The notes under the pieces were generated by a model, which saw only the letters and a program-made list of their open reading frames with translations, was not told where the DNA came from and searched no databases. Both the position numbers and the translations under genes were made by a program. From Calonectria ilicicola (lineage: Eukaryota; Ascomycota; Sordariomycetes; Hypocreales; Nectriaceae), in the NCBI GenBank assembly GCA_020809705.1, contig CP085829.1, positions 930,001-994,000 of the forward strand: DNA of 64,000 nucleotides. Direction: 5' to 3'. This document shows positions 35,658 to 46,269 of the stretch, piece by piece. The stretch's first letter is position 1, and each line of letters starts with the position of its first letter.

Positions 35658-37164
35658 GCTTGGCCCAGGAAGCGCCAAGACTCTTGGCTTCACAGATGGT
35701 GATGATCACATCGTGTGGAGACCCGAACTTCACAGCGAAAACCACCTGTTTCGCACTCACTTCGGGCGGAGTGAGACGCAGGAGCCACGCGGCGGTGCCG
35801 TAGCGAGAGGCTTTCCCCAGCCGAGCTCCATACTTTTTGCCCAAAAAAGTCTTCTTGGCCTAGTAATCTATGCTTAACAAGAGGGAACCCTGTGTGTGCT
35901 GGATTTCGGCAGAGACCGACGGGTGGTGATCCGGAGAGGACGCGTCAGCGTAGTGGGCCAGTGATTAGGCCAAGCCTGTCTGTCTGTCATCCAGCTGCAG
36001 CTGAGGCGGTGATAGTGACAGGCCTTCTTTTTTTTCTTTTTTTCGTTTCTAATTTTGTCTGCAAATGGACTAGGCTTCTCGGATCCCGTCAACTCCGGGA
36101 GATATCACACATTCGAGACTGCGAATCCAATTACATTTTGTATTGCAGGCCAAGACAAGAATCATCGTAAAGTGCCAGACGAAATGAGATGAGCTTCCAG
36201 AAAGTTTATCTGCCCCTCATTAGCCACGGAGTTCGGCTGGCTTGGCCCATCACGCCATGTGGGGATGCTCGTCATCGGTTGATTCGGCGCAACTCCGCAA
36301 AGAGGATGATGATCTTGGCAATTAATAATTGATTATCTGACAGCTGTGGCTGGTAATACGAGTATTTATCGCCGTTAAAACCGTTAAACGCGTTAGATTG
36401 ATCAGTGAGCTCCCTCCCGCGCACAACCGCGACGCCTGATCACACATCTGCGATTCCAGATGGGACTTGACAGCAGCCGTCACCAGAATAAAAATCAAAT
36501 TTCCAACAGCATTGAAGAGCATCGCGCTCAGTCCCAAAATGCCAAGACTCTGCAATATCATGTGTTGTGGCGCAAGTCCCAAAAGCTAGCTTGGTTCAAA
36601 GCTTATCTGTGCCATGGCATTTAGCGGCGCTTGGGCTTGGCACAAATTTTTCATTTGTAAGCTGCCGTTATTCAAGATCCCACCCAAGTCCGATTTGTAC
36701 AAATATGGCCCAAGCCAGGCCCGAGCGCTGAGAAGACCCTGTTAGGAATAAATTTCCCCTACATGAGGGATTACCCTGGAGTCAATTTGACAAGTAAGGA
36801 TAAATAAATATCCGACAAAATTATTCTCCAAGCTTGGTTAGAGAAGCGCAATAGGAATACTTGTAGATTAATTAGTATACAATTCACGTTATTATACTCA
36901 AACCAAAACCGAAGCTATCTTCCATTTAAAAACCCGAGCTGACAAAAGTTCACTAAAGGCGCTTCCAGATCTTTGTAGCACACTGGAGTTATTTCGCGCG
37001 GGACCATTTACTCCCATTTACCCAAATCCACATGAAGAGGTAAGTTTAATATCAAAGAATAGATGAAAACGCAGAAGAAAAAAAAGGCTTCGTAATAGAA
37101 TAATATTTATGGTCTCTATTTGATCGAATTTGATATTTATTTGAATAACATCTTAAGGTTGTAT

Positions 37165-37182
37165 AACCCTAACCCTAACCCT
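37165..37182 (+). repeat. Interstitial telomere-like repeat, three AACCCT units
   Basis: Three consecutive AACCCT units (equivalent to TTAGGG on the other strand) occur in AT-rich spacer. TTAGGG is the common telomere repeat of filamentous ascomycetes. Three units is short enough to be chance or a repair scar. Confidence 0.7.
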
Positions 37183-37844
37183 CTAGATAGGTAGTCTTGT
37201 GGCTGTTACCTTGATGGTCAGAGCTGCGTGCTTGACAATCCAACCTACCACAACCATAGCAGCCTCTAATAGCAGGTTTGGGTGAATAAAATCGAGTTTT
37301 ATTGTTTTAGAGGTTAGATTTGTGCGTTTTTAATGTATCTTATACAGCTTAATCGTATTTTGTTTTGGCTAATTGGGAAAAAGTGCATTTGGGTATGTCC
37401 AATTGCACCCCCGAGGAAGTGGGTCTAATGTGCTACCAAAACACATGGGACCACACATAGTGCCATCGAAAAACAATGTCAATCGTACCATACCACCCCA
37501 TTTGGGCTTAGAGACTTTTGTTAAAGTCCCAAAAATGAATAAAATAGTAGCGAAATCATGGCGTCAATGCAAGAGCCTTTTGATAGCTATTGTGGCCTCC
37601 CAAGTCAATCCCCGAGACTATCTGACTCTTTCCAAAACGAAGAAAGCAAGGTAAGTCGGCAACTTGTATTCTTACGCTGTGGGTAACGTGCAAAATTGCC
37701 ACAAAAGTCCTCGTACAATGATCACAAGATGGTGTTGTTCATCAGATCTGAGTCTTAAGCATGTTCAATATCGATGCAATAAACCTGGTAAATCCTTATA
37801 TTCTATACGAATAAAATTACCTACCTCTTGAGAGATACACCGAT

Positions 37845-38120
37845 GGTAATCTCTATAAATAAGAGGCTTGCTGCGCGCACACAAACATTTTGCTATGTGC
37901 ACACAACAAACTATTTAGTTGGGGCTTTTCTAGAAAATCCTAAGACATTCAAAGAAAATACTAAAAGATTAGTTTATTTTATTATAAGTAAGTTTAAAAA
38001 ATATCTAAAATTATTTATTTTATTCTTATCTCTTTATTTTAATATTAAATATAGATACTTTATGTATGTACACCTAGCAAAATATATATGTGCGCGCAGC
38101 AAGACTCATAAATAATTACC
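37845..38120. mobile_element. MITE-like element with imperfect terminal inverted repeats (276 bp)
   Basis: The left end (from GGTAAT at 37845, with CTTGCTGCGCGCACA and then TTTTGCTA) is repeated in inverted orientation at the right end, up to ATTACC at 38120. The match extends over about 55-60 bp with scattered differences. The interior is very AT-rich and non-coding. No transposase frame is present and no clear target-site duplication was seen. It ends 6 bp from the stop codon of the HET gene. Confidence 0.75.
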
Positions 38121-38126
38121 CCTCGA

Positions 38127-40922
38127 TTAGGACGCTTTAAACTTAGTGTATCTGCACTCAGTATACTTGCTGATAAGATCTTCTGCACTTTCATTAGAAC
38201 TTGAAGAAGCTTGGCTTGTTCTGGGCCCTTTTATAACCTTTGCTCTAAATGCTTCTGGCTCGGAATACAATTCACTTGAACCCATTCTAATACACAGCGT
38301 CTTGTCGCAATATTTTTCTGAACTGTCATCATATACAGCACCCACAAATTCACAGTCTAAAACCGCCTTCTCAGTAGACCATGGTTGAGGGCTCATTGGC
38401 CCATTAATAAACCCAGTTCCGAGTACAGTCACTAAGATAGAAGGGCTGGAAGGGTCGGTATCTTGATGTCGCAAAAGTAGACAAGTGTTATGATTCTGTA
38501 AAGCGGTCCAAATTCGCCAATCGACTGAGGCGTGCAGACTGAAGGGATTCAAAAGCTGAAGGTCGGCTTCTCTCACTAACCTGTAATTGAAAACCCCCAC
38601 AATATCTCCAGGAAGCTCAGTAGAGGAATGTGAAGTATCGAAATTGTTAGGTCTAGTGACATAAAGGCTGCTTTGTGGGCCAAGCTTTGTAAGCCGCATA
38701 GGAACTTCGCCGTGAAAGAGATTTGAGGGGCACCAAGAAAAGGCGCCATGCTCTTTTATCGTGCTATGGCCATGGAGTAGAAAGGAAGGATTCAATTTCC
38801 CTGCTTGAGTAACAATGGCGCAGGTGATCTGGGTCTCAGATAGGCTGGAGTCTAGATCCATTCCAGCTGTGAGCAGAGCAGCAATAATAATGCGATCGCG
38901 TGTCCATGAAGTAGATCTTGTCTTCAGAATCCATATGATGTCGTTGACCGACAAGATGTTCTGCATGACTCTCATTATGACAGCTCCAGCATATTTGTGC
39001 CCTTGGGTTGCATAAGATGTTGGTAAAATGTCTTCTATGAGGTCTTTGATAACATATGCCTCGCTGGATGTTTCGTCTGGATTTTTGAAGAGAACCTTGA
39101 CTCTCTTTGACATATTCAGCTCGAGGGCAGTCCACCCCCTCGAAAACCAAGGCGAGAGAGCCAATGCTAGACACGGGCTACCGTCATCCGCCCACTTGAA
39201 GTTCAACAAGTACTCGTCGTGAACAATGGTGACTTTGGCACCCTGGTAAAATTCATGCATTTTGTTAATAGCAGCCCGCCGAGCGTTTTTGTCGTTCGGG
39301 ATGCAAATTGCGTCCCACCAGATACCATCGCAGCCCAGCGTCTTTGCCATCTGTCGAAACCAGTCAAAAAGGCAGGAGTTGACAGTACCGGGGTTGCGTC
39401 CAGAGCCTGTTCCATCTGACCAGACGTGGGAGACTGCCATGTAACCAGTGTCGCGACAGGAGCGCGATACCTGGCGCGCAGCAGCCCGGATAGAGTTTGG
39501 TTCGTCAGATTCTCGGTGAGGTCCTAATTTAATGGTTGTATAATAGTCCTTCTCGTAGGGCACGGGAGGTTCATCCAAGGTCCAGGCTGTGGCCTTATTC
39601 ATTAGTGCCAGAGTGTTCAACTGGGAAGCGTCAAAAGACACCAAGGAGCATTGGTCGCGTTGATTTGGGTGACACCTGTGCGGTTGTGCTTGGAGAGTGT
39701 TGTCATGGTTCGAGAATTGACAGAAATCAGACGAGCAAGTCTCGTGCCCTTTATGCCGCAACGAGCCTCTTGCTTCTGCCGACTCGGGGAAGCCAAGCTC
39801 TATTAGTGCAGGCAAGATATGATGCTCGCGCTGGCTCGCGCTCACAACATTCCAGAGGCGTCTGGGGCATATTTTCTCATCTTGGGCCTTAGTGAGAGCC
39901 TTTTGCTTCTTGGTGAGGTTGTACTCTGGTGGCAGAAAGTCTGGCCGCCACCAAGGCTCAAGCAATTCGGCGTAGAAACTTGAATCGTTGTCATGCTCGC
40001 ACACAAAGCCCAAGGCCCAATAAACCAGGTCGCTTACACTGCCAGGATCTATACCTTCTCGATCCTTGAACAACCTTAATTCTACAATCCCAGTCAATGG
40101 CCCTGGATAGATTCTGTCTCTGTAATGCCTCGCCGGTGGGTCATTTCCTTGTAACTTATTCACTTGACAAGATAGGAAGACCAATACCCATTCTCGGAGG
40201 TTCTCCCAGCTGTCACACGCAGGTACTACGGGTTTTAACTTGCTCCTGATCGCCATGCACGCGCTATTTGAGCATTTCCCGACCTCTGAAGAGATACATG
40301 CATCTTGGAGGATGTCGAGAAAAGAAAGTTCATCGCTGCGTGCATGAGATGTGTAGTCTTTCCACGATCCTAGACGAGGTGGAGGGCCAAGTTTTGAGAT
40401 ATGTTCTTTCGGGTTCATTGTCCACATTCTCATGAGGTGGGTGTTGCAGCATTCTTCGGGCGGTAATGAGTCCTCTTCTCTAAAAAGAGAATTTTTCGGA
40501 TTTACCCGGGTAATGGTTGACTCTTGCTTGTGTTTTTCCAGCTCGATCTGAAGCCAGAGGTGTCGTTTTGATTTTAGATGTCTGCGAGTAGCGCCGAGAT
40601 ATTGCTGAGGGGAGTCGGATGCTCCCTCTTCAGTTTCGCCAGGGTCGTTGATTAAAACATTAACATGGCAAGTAGGAATTGGCGTCTGGAGCTTGAGGAA
40701 AGGGTGGGTTTTGTCGTGGTAGAGATCTGTGTTCGCCTCACAATTCTCACAATAGTCCACATTAACACAGATCGTGCACTTGTAGCGGGAGCCCTGAATG
40801 CATGCTTGAGGCACATCGGTATTGGAGGTGGCGCAGAAACCGTCGCAGAAGATGCCTTCATGGCGGACTGCAGTAGGAACTGAATCCAGCCTGACAGAAT
40901 TGTTGTTGAGGGAAGTTGACAT
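38127..40922 (-). CDS. ZZ-finger plus HET-domain protein (931 aa)
   Basis: An intronless frame starting at the ATG of MSTSLNNNSVRLDSV. The N-terminus carries a ZZ-type zinc finger (about residues 21-78) with C26-x2-..C30, GSRYKCTICVNVDYCENCE and the closing histidine pair in YHDKTHPFL. The central part holds the HET domain: YMAVSHVWSDGTGSGRN, then DGIWWDAICIPNDKNARRAA, KMHEFYQGAKVTIVHDEYLL and WFSRGWTALELNMSKRVKV. HET domains mediate heterokaryon-incompatibility-type cell death and ZZ fingers bind proteins. The ZZ-HET pairing is known in fungi, but the trigger and partners are unknown. No break is seen. MITE-like elements lie just beyond both ends. Confidence 0.93.
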   Translation of the reverse strand: MSTSLNNNSVRLDSVPTAVRHEGIFCDGFCATSNTDVPQACIQGSRYKCTICVNVDYCENCEANTDLYHDKTHPFLKLQTPIPTCHVNVLINDPGETEEGASDSPQQYLGATRRHLKSKRHLWLQIELEKHKQESTITRVNPKNSLFREEDSLPPEECCNTHLMRMWTMNPKEHISKLGPPPRLGSWKDYTSHARSDELSFLDILQDACISSEVGKCSNSACMAIRSKLKPVVPACDSWENLREWVLVFLSCQVNKLQGNDPPARHYRDRIYPGPLTGIVELRLFKDREGIDPGSVSDLVYWALGFVCEHDNDSSFYAELLEPWWRPDFLPPEYNLTKKQKALTKAQDEKICPRRLWNVVSASQREHHILPALIELGFPESAEARGSLRHKGHETCSSDFCQFSNHDNTLQAQPHRCHPNQRDQCSLVSFDASQLNTLALMNKATAWTLDEPPVPYEKDYYTTIKLGPHRESDEPNSIRAAARQVSRSCRDTGYMAVSHVWSDGTGSGRNPGTVNSCLFDWFRQMAKTLGCDGIWWDAICIPNDKNARRAAINKMHEFYQGAKVTIVHDEYLLNFKWADDGSPCLALALSPWFSRGWTALELNMSKRVKVLFKNPDETSSEAYVIKDLIEDILPTSYATQGHKYAGAVIMRVMQNILSVNDIIWILKTRSTSWTRDRIIIAALLTAGMDLDSSLSETQITCAIVTQAGKLNPSFLLHGHSTIKEHGAFSWCPSNLFHGEVPMRLTKLGPQSSLYVTRPNNFDTSHSSTELPGDIVGVFNYRLVREADLQLLNPFSLHASVDWRIWTALQNHNTCLLLRHQDTDPSSPSILVTVLGTGFINGPMSPQPWSTEKAVLDCEFVGAVYDDSSEKYCDKTLCIRMGSSELYSEPEAFRAKVIKGPRTSQASSSSNESAEDLISKYTECRYTKFKAS

Positions 40923-41079
40923 GGTCTCGACTCTTCCTTTTCCACCCACTTCTAGGTTTGACGTCTAGCTCACTAAGTTGGGAGATTGAAGGGGAGCTAG
41001 GTGATTGATTTTGTCTGGTACCGGGTCGCTTCCTCAAAGGCCGCTGGACGCAGGAGTTTTGCTGGATAAGCTGGAATAT

Positions 41080-41424
41080 CTACTAGGGGGGCCTTTAATT
41101 CGGCCCTCCCCCGTGACTGATGTACAGTCACGGGGGGGCCATTGATTTGGAAAACTACTTTAGTTTAGGTGTAAGCTCCATACAAATAGAAGTAATAATG
41201 CCTTATTAAATACCTCATTTTATATATAATATCCTATATAAGTAAATATTTATTCTTCTAAAAAGGAAAGTATAACTAACCGAGCTACTTTATTTACTTA
41301 GTATTTTACTTATTAACTTAAGTATCTCTTTTTTTCCAAATCAATGTCGTTTTTCCAAATCAATGGCCCCCCGTGACTGATGTACAGTCACGGGGGAGGG
41401 CCGAATTAAAGGCCCCCCTAGTAG
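41080..41424. mobile_element. MITE-like element with long near-perfect inverted repeats and subterminal hairpins
   Basis: CTACTAGGGGGGCCTTTAAT and the following bases at the left end are mirrored at the right end, ending at 41424. The inverted repeat covers about 75 bp and includes the inner boundary CCATTGATTTGGAAAA. Each arm contains a perfect 12-bp stem with a 5-nt loop: CCCCCGTGACTG/CAGTCACGGGGG at 41108-41136 and 41368-41396. The interior of about 200 bp is AT-rich and non-coding. TA at each border could be a target duplication, as for Tc1/mariner-type MITEs. No transposase is encoded. Confidence 0.85.
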
Positions 41425-43593
41425 CCTGGATAACTGGAGAAGATATGCAGTAAGCACGTGTCTTGATGTGCGCCACTTGTGACTCAGCCACTTCTACCGA
41501 GCGCCTAATACCTTATGATGATTTCCATCTAAACAATATCTTTCAAATTATACTCTACTTTGCTATCTTTATTAATTCTGTGAAAATCTCATACTTCTAT
41601 TTAATATTTGATAAATTTGCAAATATATTCTTAGTAAAAATCTTTTTACAATCTAATTTCAAATATAACTGGCTTATCGAATCGGAATTGGACTGATGGA
41701 AGTGGAGCCAGAATGGATCTATTGAATATCTGCCTACGGTCATATTTTAGATCTGCACTTTCACGAAAACAATAACATTGAACATCCAATCGAGGAATGC
41801 CACATGGCGGTTACGAGTCATGAATAAAAGAGTTTGTCTCGTGGTCTTAGAAGTTGCCCATGGCTCAATGTTGGGGCGGTCGGATAGATTCATTATGACA
41901 AACTTGATGGGAATAAGTCATTTCACCTGCACCTGCATTGAGCTGCTTGACCTGAAGTGTTCTCCCATCCATCACTGCTTTTGTAAATGTCTATGGATAA
42001 TCCGTTAACTTGTCGGCTCTCGAGGCTGCGGAAAAGGAAAAAAGAAGTTTCGTCTGAGTACTAGCGTCATTCCTTATTCAACTGACACATAAGAGCAAGG
42101 ACACCGAAGTAGGGCAGGTTCAAGACGGTTAAGTATCATTGCACAAGCTCTTTCGCAGTGCTGTGGGTCGGAGATCGTGTGTACGACTCGTCATGTCACG
42201 CCAATCATCTGAAATACCGAGGTAGTCAACACGCTAGTCTGTTTTGGATCAATTCCTCGGAGAGTTTAGTAAGAAGCCATTCCCGGCCTAATTTCCTCTA
42301 CGAATTGCCACGTGCACTATTTTTCGACTGGAAAGGCTGTTCGGGACATGTTTTGAGTGCGCAAGCTTTACCCTTGACGTCATGGACCAGTGGTGAGCAG
42401 GGTTGCCCCTGCTTTGCTTAATGAAAAGAATCCTTTCAACGTGTGCTCAACAGTAGTTATCCTGACCTTATTCCTCGGCGCTCGCTGTAAAATAAACATT
42501 AGCCCTTTAGGAGCTTCCTCTTCCGAGAAGAAAACAACACATGGCATGGTTGTAACTTCCTTTCATGCATTATCCTATCGCTATGGGTTAGCCAATTACG
42601 GATCTGCTATAGGATAGTTGCTCGACTCGTGAGCGGGTGTAAGGACTAGTTCTCAGACCGCCGTTCAACTTAGACGGAGGCCATCAAAACCAGTATGAAT
42701 TAATTCACCTTAAGATTGAAGTATTGGTGATGATCGTGAAGATCGGTACTTGGGCATACTTCCGATGGTTATTCTATCCTTTGATTTGAACCATCAGCCA
42801 ACCGCAAAGATATCGACATAAACATCTCCGAAGATCCCATATTGAGCCCGGATCCCATTGTTCCGAAGAAGATTATTAGTATGTACGGAAGATAGATTGG
42901 AAAAGCCTGCAGTGAAAAAAGTATCCAGATTCCACGTGCCAAGCCCTTGACAAAGGTTAACTTACGCTTAACGGGTCGATTGGGCCGGGGTGATTGTTGT
43001 CACCCCATATGCAGAAGAATAGACAGACGCTGCCAATCTTTATTTATCCCAAAAGATTTCGGTCCAATGGCTCCGTTTAACTAAGAGGAAAAAAGATACA
43101 GAGAATTCATCTGTCATGGCCTAGATCAAGAAACCTAGAAGGCCCACTTCAAGCATTAACCATCGTCATGGTTGTGGTAAAAAAAAACTCTTGCACTTGT
43201 CTGGCTAGTCCTCCGAAGATGAACTCGGTTTCCTTGGTTGGAATAGCGTAATGCTTGGTGAACTAGAACTCAGTCAATTTTATGCTCGCTTGGACATGGG
43301 TAATGTGGAGTCCGGTTTGTCACACTTGACCTAGGCTATGACTTGAGGGAACGACGGAGACAAACTGTTACTATCCAAATAGTAAATAAAAACTGTATAT
43401 AAGGATACTTGCTCTCATCCTTCTTGACCCAAGAATTAAACCCAGAGTCCCCAATATTCCAGTTCATACATCAACTTCAACACGAACGACTGTCAACCTG
43501 CAAAAGAAAACCCAGTTTTAAGACTCCAAACCACTTAACTCGCGTACGTAACGATCTTTTTATCTGTTAGCATTATCTCACACCATTTAGATC
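41425..43593. other. Intergenic, no gene seen
   Basis: About 2.2 kb without a supported gene; AT-rich next to the inverted-repeat element. The last 200 bases contain the promoter of a small secreted protein, including TATATAAGG at 43395-43403. Confidence 0.5.
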
Positions 43594-43863
43594 ATGGTCA
43601 AATTAATTAGCATCATGGCTCTAGCTGCCACTTTTGCTGCCCCCGCAATTGCTCAAGATGGATGCAGAGTGAATTTGCTTGATGTCACCCTGCCTCCTGG
43701 TAGTCAACAATTTGGAACAGGATGTATCCCTAGAGGTGGTCGGGGCGTTGTTGTTGCTCGGGGTGCAAATTGGTTTGTTACCGCTACCGATACATGCGGT
43801 CTTAGATTTACCGGCAACCAGGGAGGCCCGAATATTTCTCTTCAGTCGGGAGGACCTTGCTAA
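43594..43863 (+). CDS. Small secreted protein, 4 cysteines (89 aa)
   Basis: A single exon encoding a signal peptide (MVKLISIMALAATFAAPAIA) and a mature part of about 69 residues with four cysteines (DGC, GTGC, DTC and the C-terminal PC). It is rich in glycine (IPRGGRGVVVARG, FTGNQGGPN). A TATA box (TATATAAGG) lies about 190 bp upstream. No known family is recognised. The size, secretion signal, cysteines and gene-poor setting match candidate fungal effectors or surface proteins. Confidence 0.75.
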   Translation: MVKLISIMALAATFAAPAIAQDGCRVNLLDVTLPPGSQQFGTGCIPRGGRGVVVARGANWFVTATDTCGLRFTGNQGGPNISLQSGGPC

Positions 43864-44886
43864 ATGCGAAAGAATTGAAAAGAGATGAGGATATATTGGC
43901 CGTTGTATGGAGTTCTCAGACAGAGTTTAAGCTCGGCCGGCTGAATATAGGCTTTTAAATCTGACAGCATCATCATCCGACAGTGGTGAATATGCTCCCT
44001 CTTATAGACTGCTACAGCTTTTACTCCAAATGTTCCCAACATAGAAACTGAGACTACACATAATTTCTCTAATAATATCACTGAAGAGTAGTGAGCGTAT
44101 ACTGTATGCTTCATACTAATCCTGACCTAGTCGATCTGTTCATACTATTCCATGGACATATTATGGATAGCAATTGGAAATCCTCGTGCTAGGATTCACT
44201 AAGAGCGGAGAATTTTGGGTCATCTCCAATCATAAATAAGGTTCTGAAACGCTAATGAGCTTTCTTATGCTCTTCAAGATAAATGAGATTAAAGTGCCAT
44301 GGTTGTGGCTCTTAGTATGACTTGGTCCACCGGAAGTTACGGAATTTTCTTCTCTGCTGTTATCTGCACCTGTAGTCTGGTTCTTGGCATGTCTTTTGGC
44401 TTAGAGATCTATGAGATGCAATGGAAATTGAGAGTCCTTGAGCTCTAATCTGTAGACGTAATACCTGCGCCCTCTAATTCTTTTTGTGAAGGCCTATGTT
44501 TTTTTTTCAAAGGCCAACAGCGTGATGCCGATATGAGTATGTGGTTATATACTATTACAATGGAGATGTCCCGTCTTAGCCCAAATGTGCTTACCCTGTA
44601 GTTAACTTTCCTTGCCGAAAGAGGAAAGGGTTTCCTAATCTAGCAGGTTAGGAAAGTCCTTTTTAGAGCACCTCGGACTCACGGGTATTAATCTTTGCCG
44701 AAATACCTAGGGGTAGTGTTTCATACAACCCGGCATTCCGTATTGTTTGTATTGTTTGAATATATTATATAGTACACAAGGTTCTAATTTTTGTATAAAT
44801 GTAACAATTGCTCCTATCAAAATACGACGTGAAAAGTCACCTGAAATCTCGTCTTACATTCTTATTTCGAAAATACCCCAGTCAAA
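43864..44886. other. Intergenic, no gene seen
   Basis: AT-rich spacer between two small secreted protein genes. No frame is supported. Confidence 0.45.
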
Positions 44887-45174
44887 ATGAATAATCTCAG
44901 AATTTTCTTGATCTTTACAGTTTTTAGTGGCTTTAGTGCTGCACAGTCTCAGTCATGCCCTAGCGGCGGTCGTCTTGTTGAAGTTGGTCTTAATCTGGGC
45001 GGCTGCAGCGACAACTTCGCTCGATGTGGGGCTGGGCAAACCTGTGTGTCTACCTTCTGCGTAAGTCTGTCTGATATCCAAATGAATCTTTGCTCCTTAT
45101 TGAGAAATAAATAGGACGGTTGTGTTGGTCCCACATGTCAGAGATGCTGGATGTGCTGTGCTCCTCGTAACTAG
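44887..45174 (+). CDS. Small secreted cysteine-rich protein, 10 cysteines (77 aa)
   Basis: Two exons, 44887-45060 and 45115-45174, with a 54-bp intron (GTAAGT donor, TAG acceptor) in phase 0. The first 20-22 residues are a signal peptide (MNNLRIFLIFTVFSGFSAA). The mature part has ten cysteines, among them GGC, ARCGAGQTC, STFC and, from exon 2, DGCVGPTCQRCWMCC. Reading through the intron would give an unrelated tail without this pattern, so the spliced form is preferred. The family is not recognised; it is an effector-like secreted protein. Confidence 0.75.
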
Positions 45175-45985
45175 GCTGTCTACATGACAAGTGAGGTGCC
45201 GGTACAAGCGAGTGGCATGATACTGTTGGTGTATGCCCACTTTCATTTCCATTATTGGAGTAGCGGAAAAACTTACTACAAATGAGAGGGGTCGCTATTA
45301 CATAACTGTCAAGTCTTTTGCAAGAAAACCTGTATGCGTGGAATTAAATACGAAAGTTTTACACCCATGTTGATTCTCACTACCTTGACTTCGTGATGAC
45401 TACTGAAGTGAAATTCATGATCAAAATTCACCCAAATTCTACAACTGAAACTGCCAAGCAAGCAAGGGAGGTTAATTCTCGATGCTGAGGCTTAGAGGTA
45501 AATTTGAGAATGGAGCTAGAGCTTAACCAAAACAATACATTATCCTCAATGGACTACACAGTTGTTCAAGAAACCAGTGAATCAAGTGGGAAAGGGAATT
45601 GGATCTGAACGAAGGGCTTGTAATTTGATCATCTGATGTATCTCGGATTTCTTGATCCTTGTTTCGTATTGAGAAAATTGGGATTATGTATTGCCAAGCC
45701 TGGAGGCTAACCTGTTAAGCTGAAAGCACAGTATCCTTGTCTCAAATCACCACATCATCTATTCACCTAACTGTTTGGGGATAGCTCTTTATGTAGTTAT
45801 TTGATCAACATTATTGCTGTCAACGCGGTATGCTACAGTGTCGAGATATATAAGGGCATCCAAATTCCACGAGAAACCATGTTAGATTTGCAAGTTCAGT
45901 CATCTTCTACATCTCTTACATCCTCCCCAATTTGCAGGCTCGTCAAAGCCATATCTCAACAACAATAGCCGCCAAAAGAAACATC
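45175..45985. other. Intergenic, no gene seen
   Basis: Spacer without a supported gene. ATATATAAGG near 45846-45855 is a likely TATA element of the frameshifted secreted-peptide gene downstream. Confidence 0.45.
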
Positions 45986-46269
45986 ATGCAATTTACCACT
46001 GTTCTCTCTATTGCCTCCTGACCGTTGGCATCTCTGCCGCTCCTGCGGTTGAGGCCGAGGTTGAGCTCCACACTCGTGGCAATGGCGCACGCTTCTGCAT
46101 TGGAGGTGCCATCTCCTGCCAATACGCCAAAGGCCGCTGCACTGCCTACTGCAACGGCCCTAACTGCAACTGCCCTGATGGCCAGGCAGACAACCCATAC
46201 ACCGGCGCTGCTTGCATTGACTTGATTCGCGCCGGCAACCGCCAGAAGTGTGCGACCGCCAAGCCTTAA
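45986..46269 (+). pseudogene. Small secreted cysteine-rich peptide gene with a one-base frameshift
   Basis: The ATG at 45986 opens a typical signal-peptide start but meets a TGA at 46019-46021 after 11 codons. A second frame, offset by one base and readable from 46018, continues as the rest of a signal peptide and a cysteine-rich domain. It ends at TAA 46267-46269. The downstream frame has eight cysteines, including RFCIGGAISCQ, GRCTAYCNGPNCNC and GAACIDLIRAG. A missing base just before 46018 explains the break, so the locus is either a recent pseudogene or a sequencing error. A TATA element lies about 135 bp upstream. The family is not named with confidence; it is a defensin-size secreted peptide. 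Confidence 0.7.

Larger units (their letters stand above)
35569..37844. other. Gene-poor, AT-rich spacer
   Basis: Over 2 kb without a supported gene. It contains an interstitial telomere-like repeat and many A/T runs. A short minus-strand frame at 36322-36582 has hydrophobic stretches but no recognisable family. Confidence 0.5.

Noticed and set aside
36322..36582. Short minus-strand frame with hydrophobic segments
   Set aside because: It could be a small membrane protein, but there is no recognisable family and no extension by splicing, so it is not called.
37828..38115. 95-residue plus-strand frame
   Set aside because: It lies wholly inside the inverted-repeat element, and its Lys/Tyr/Phe-rich translation is what AT-rich DNA gives.
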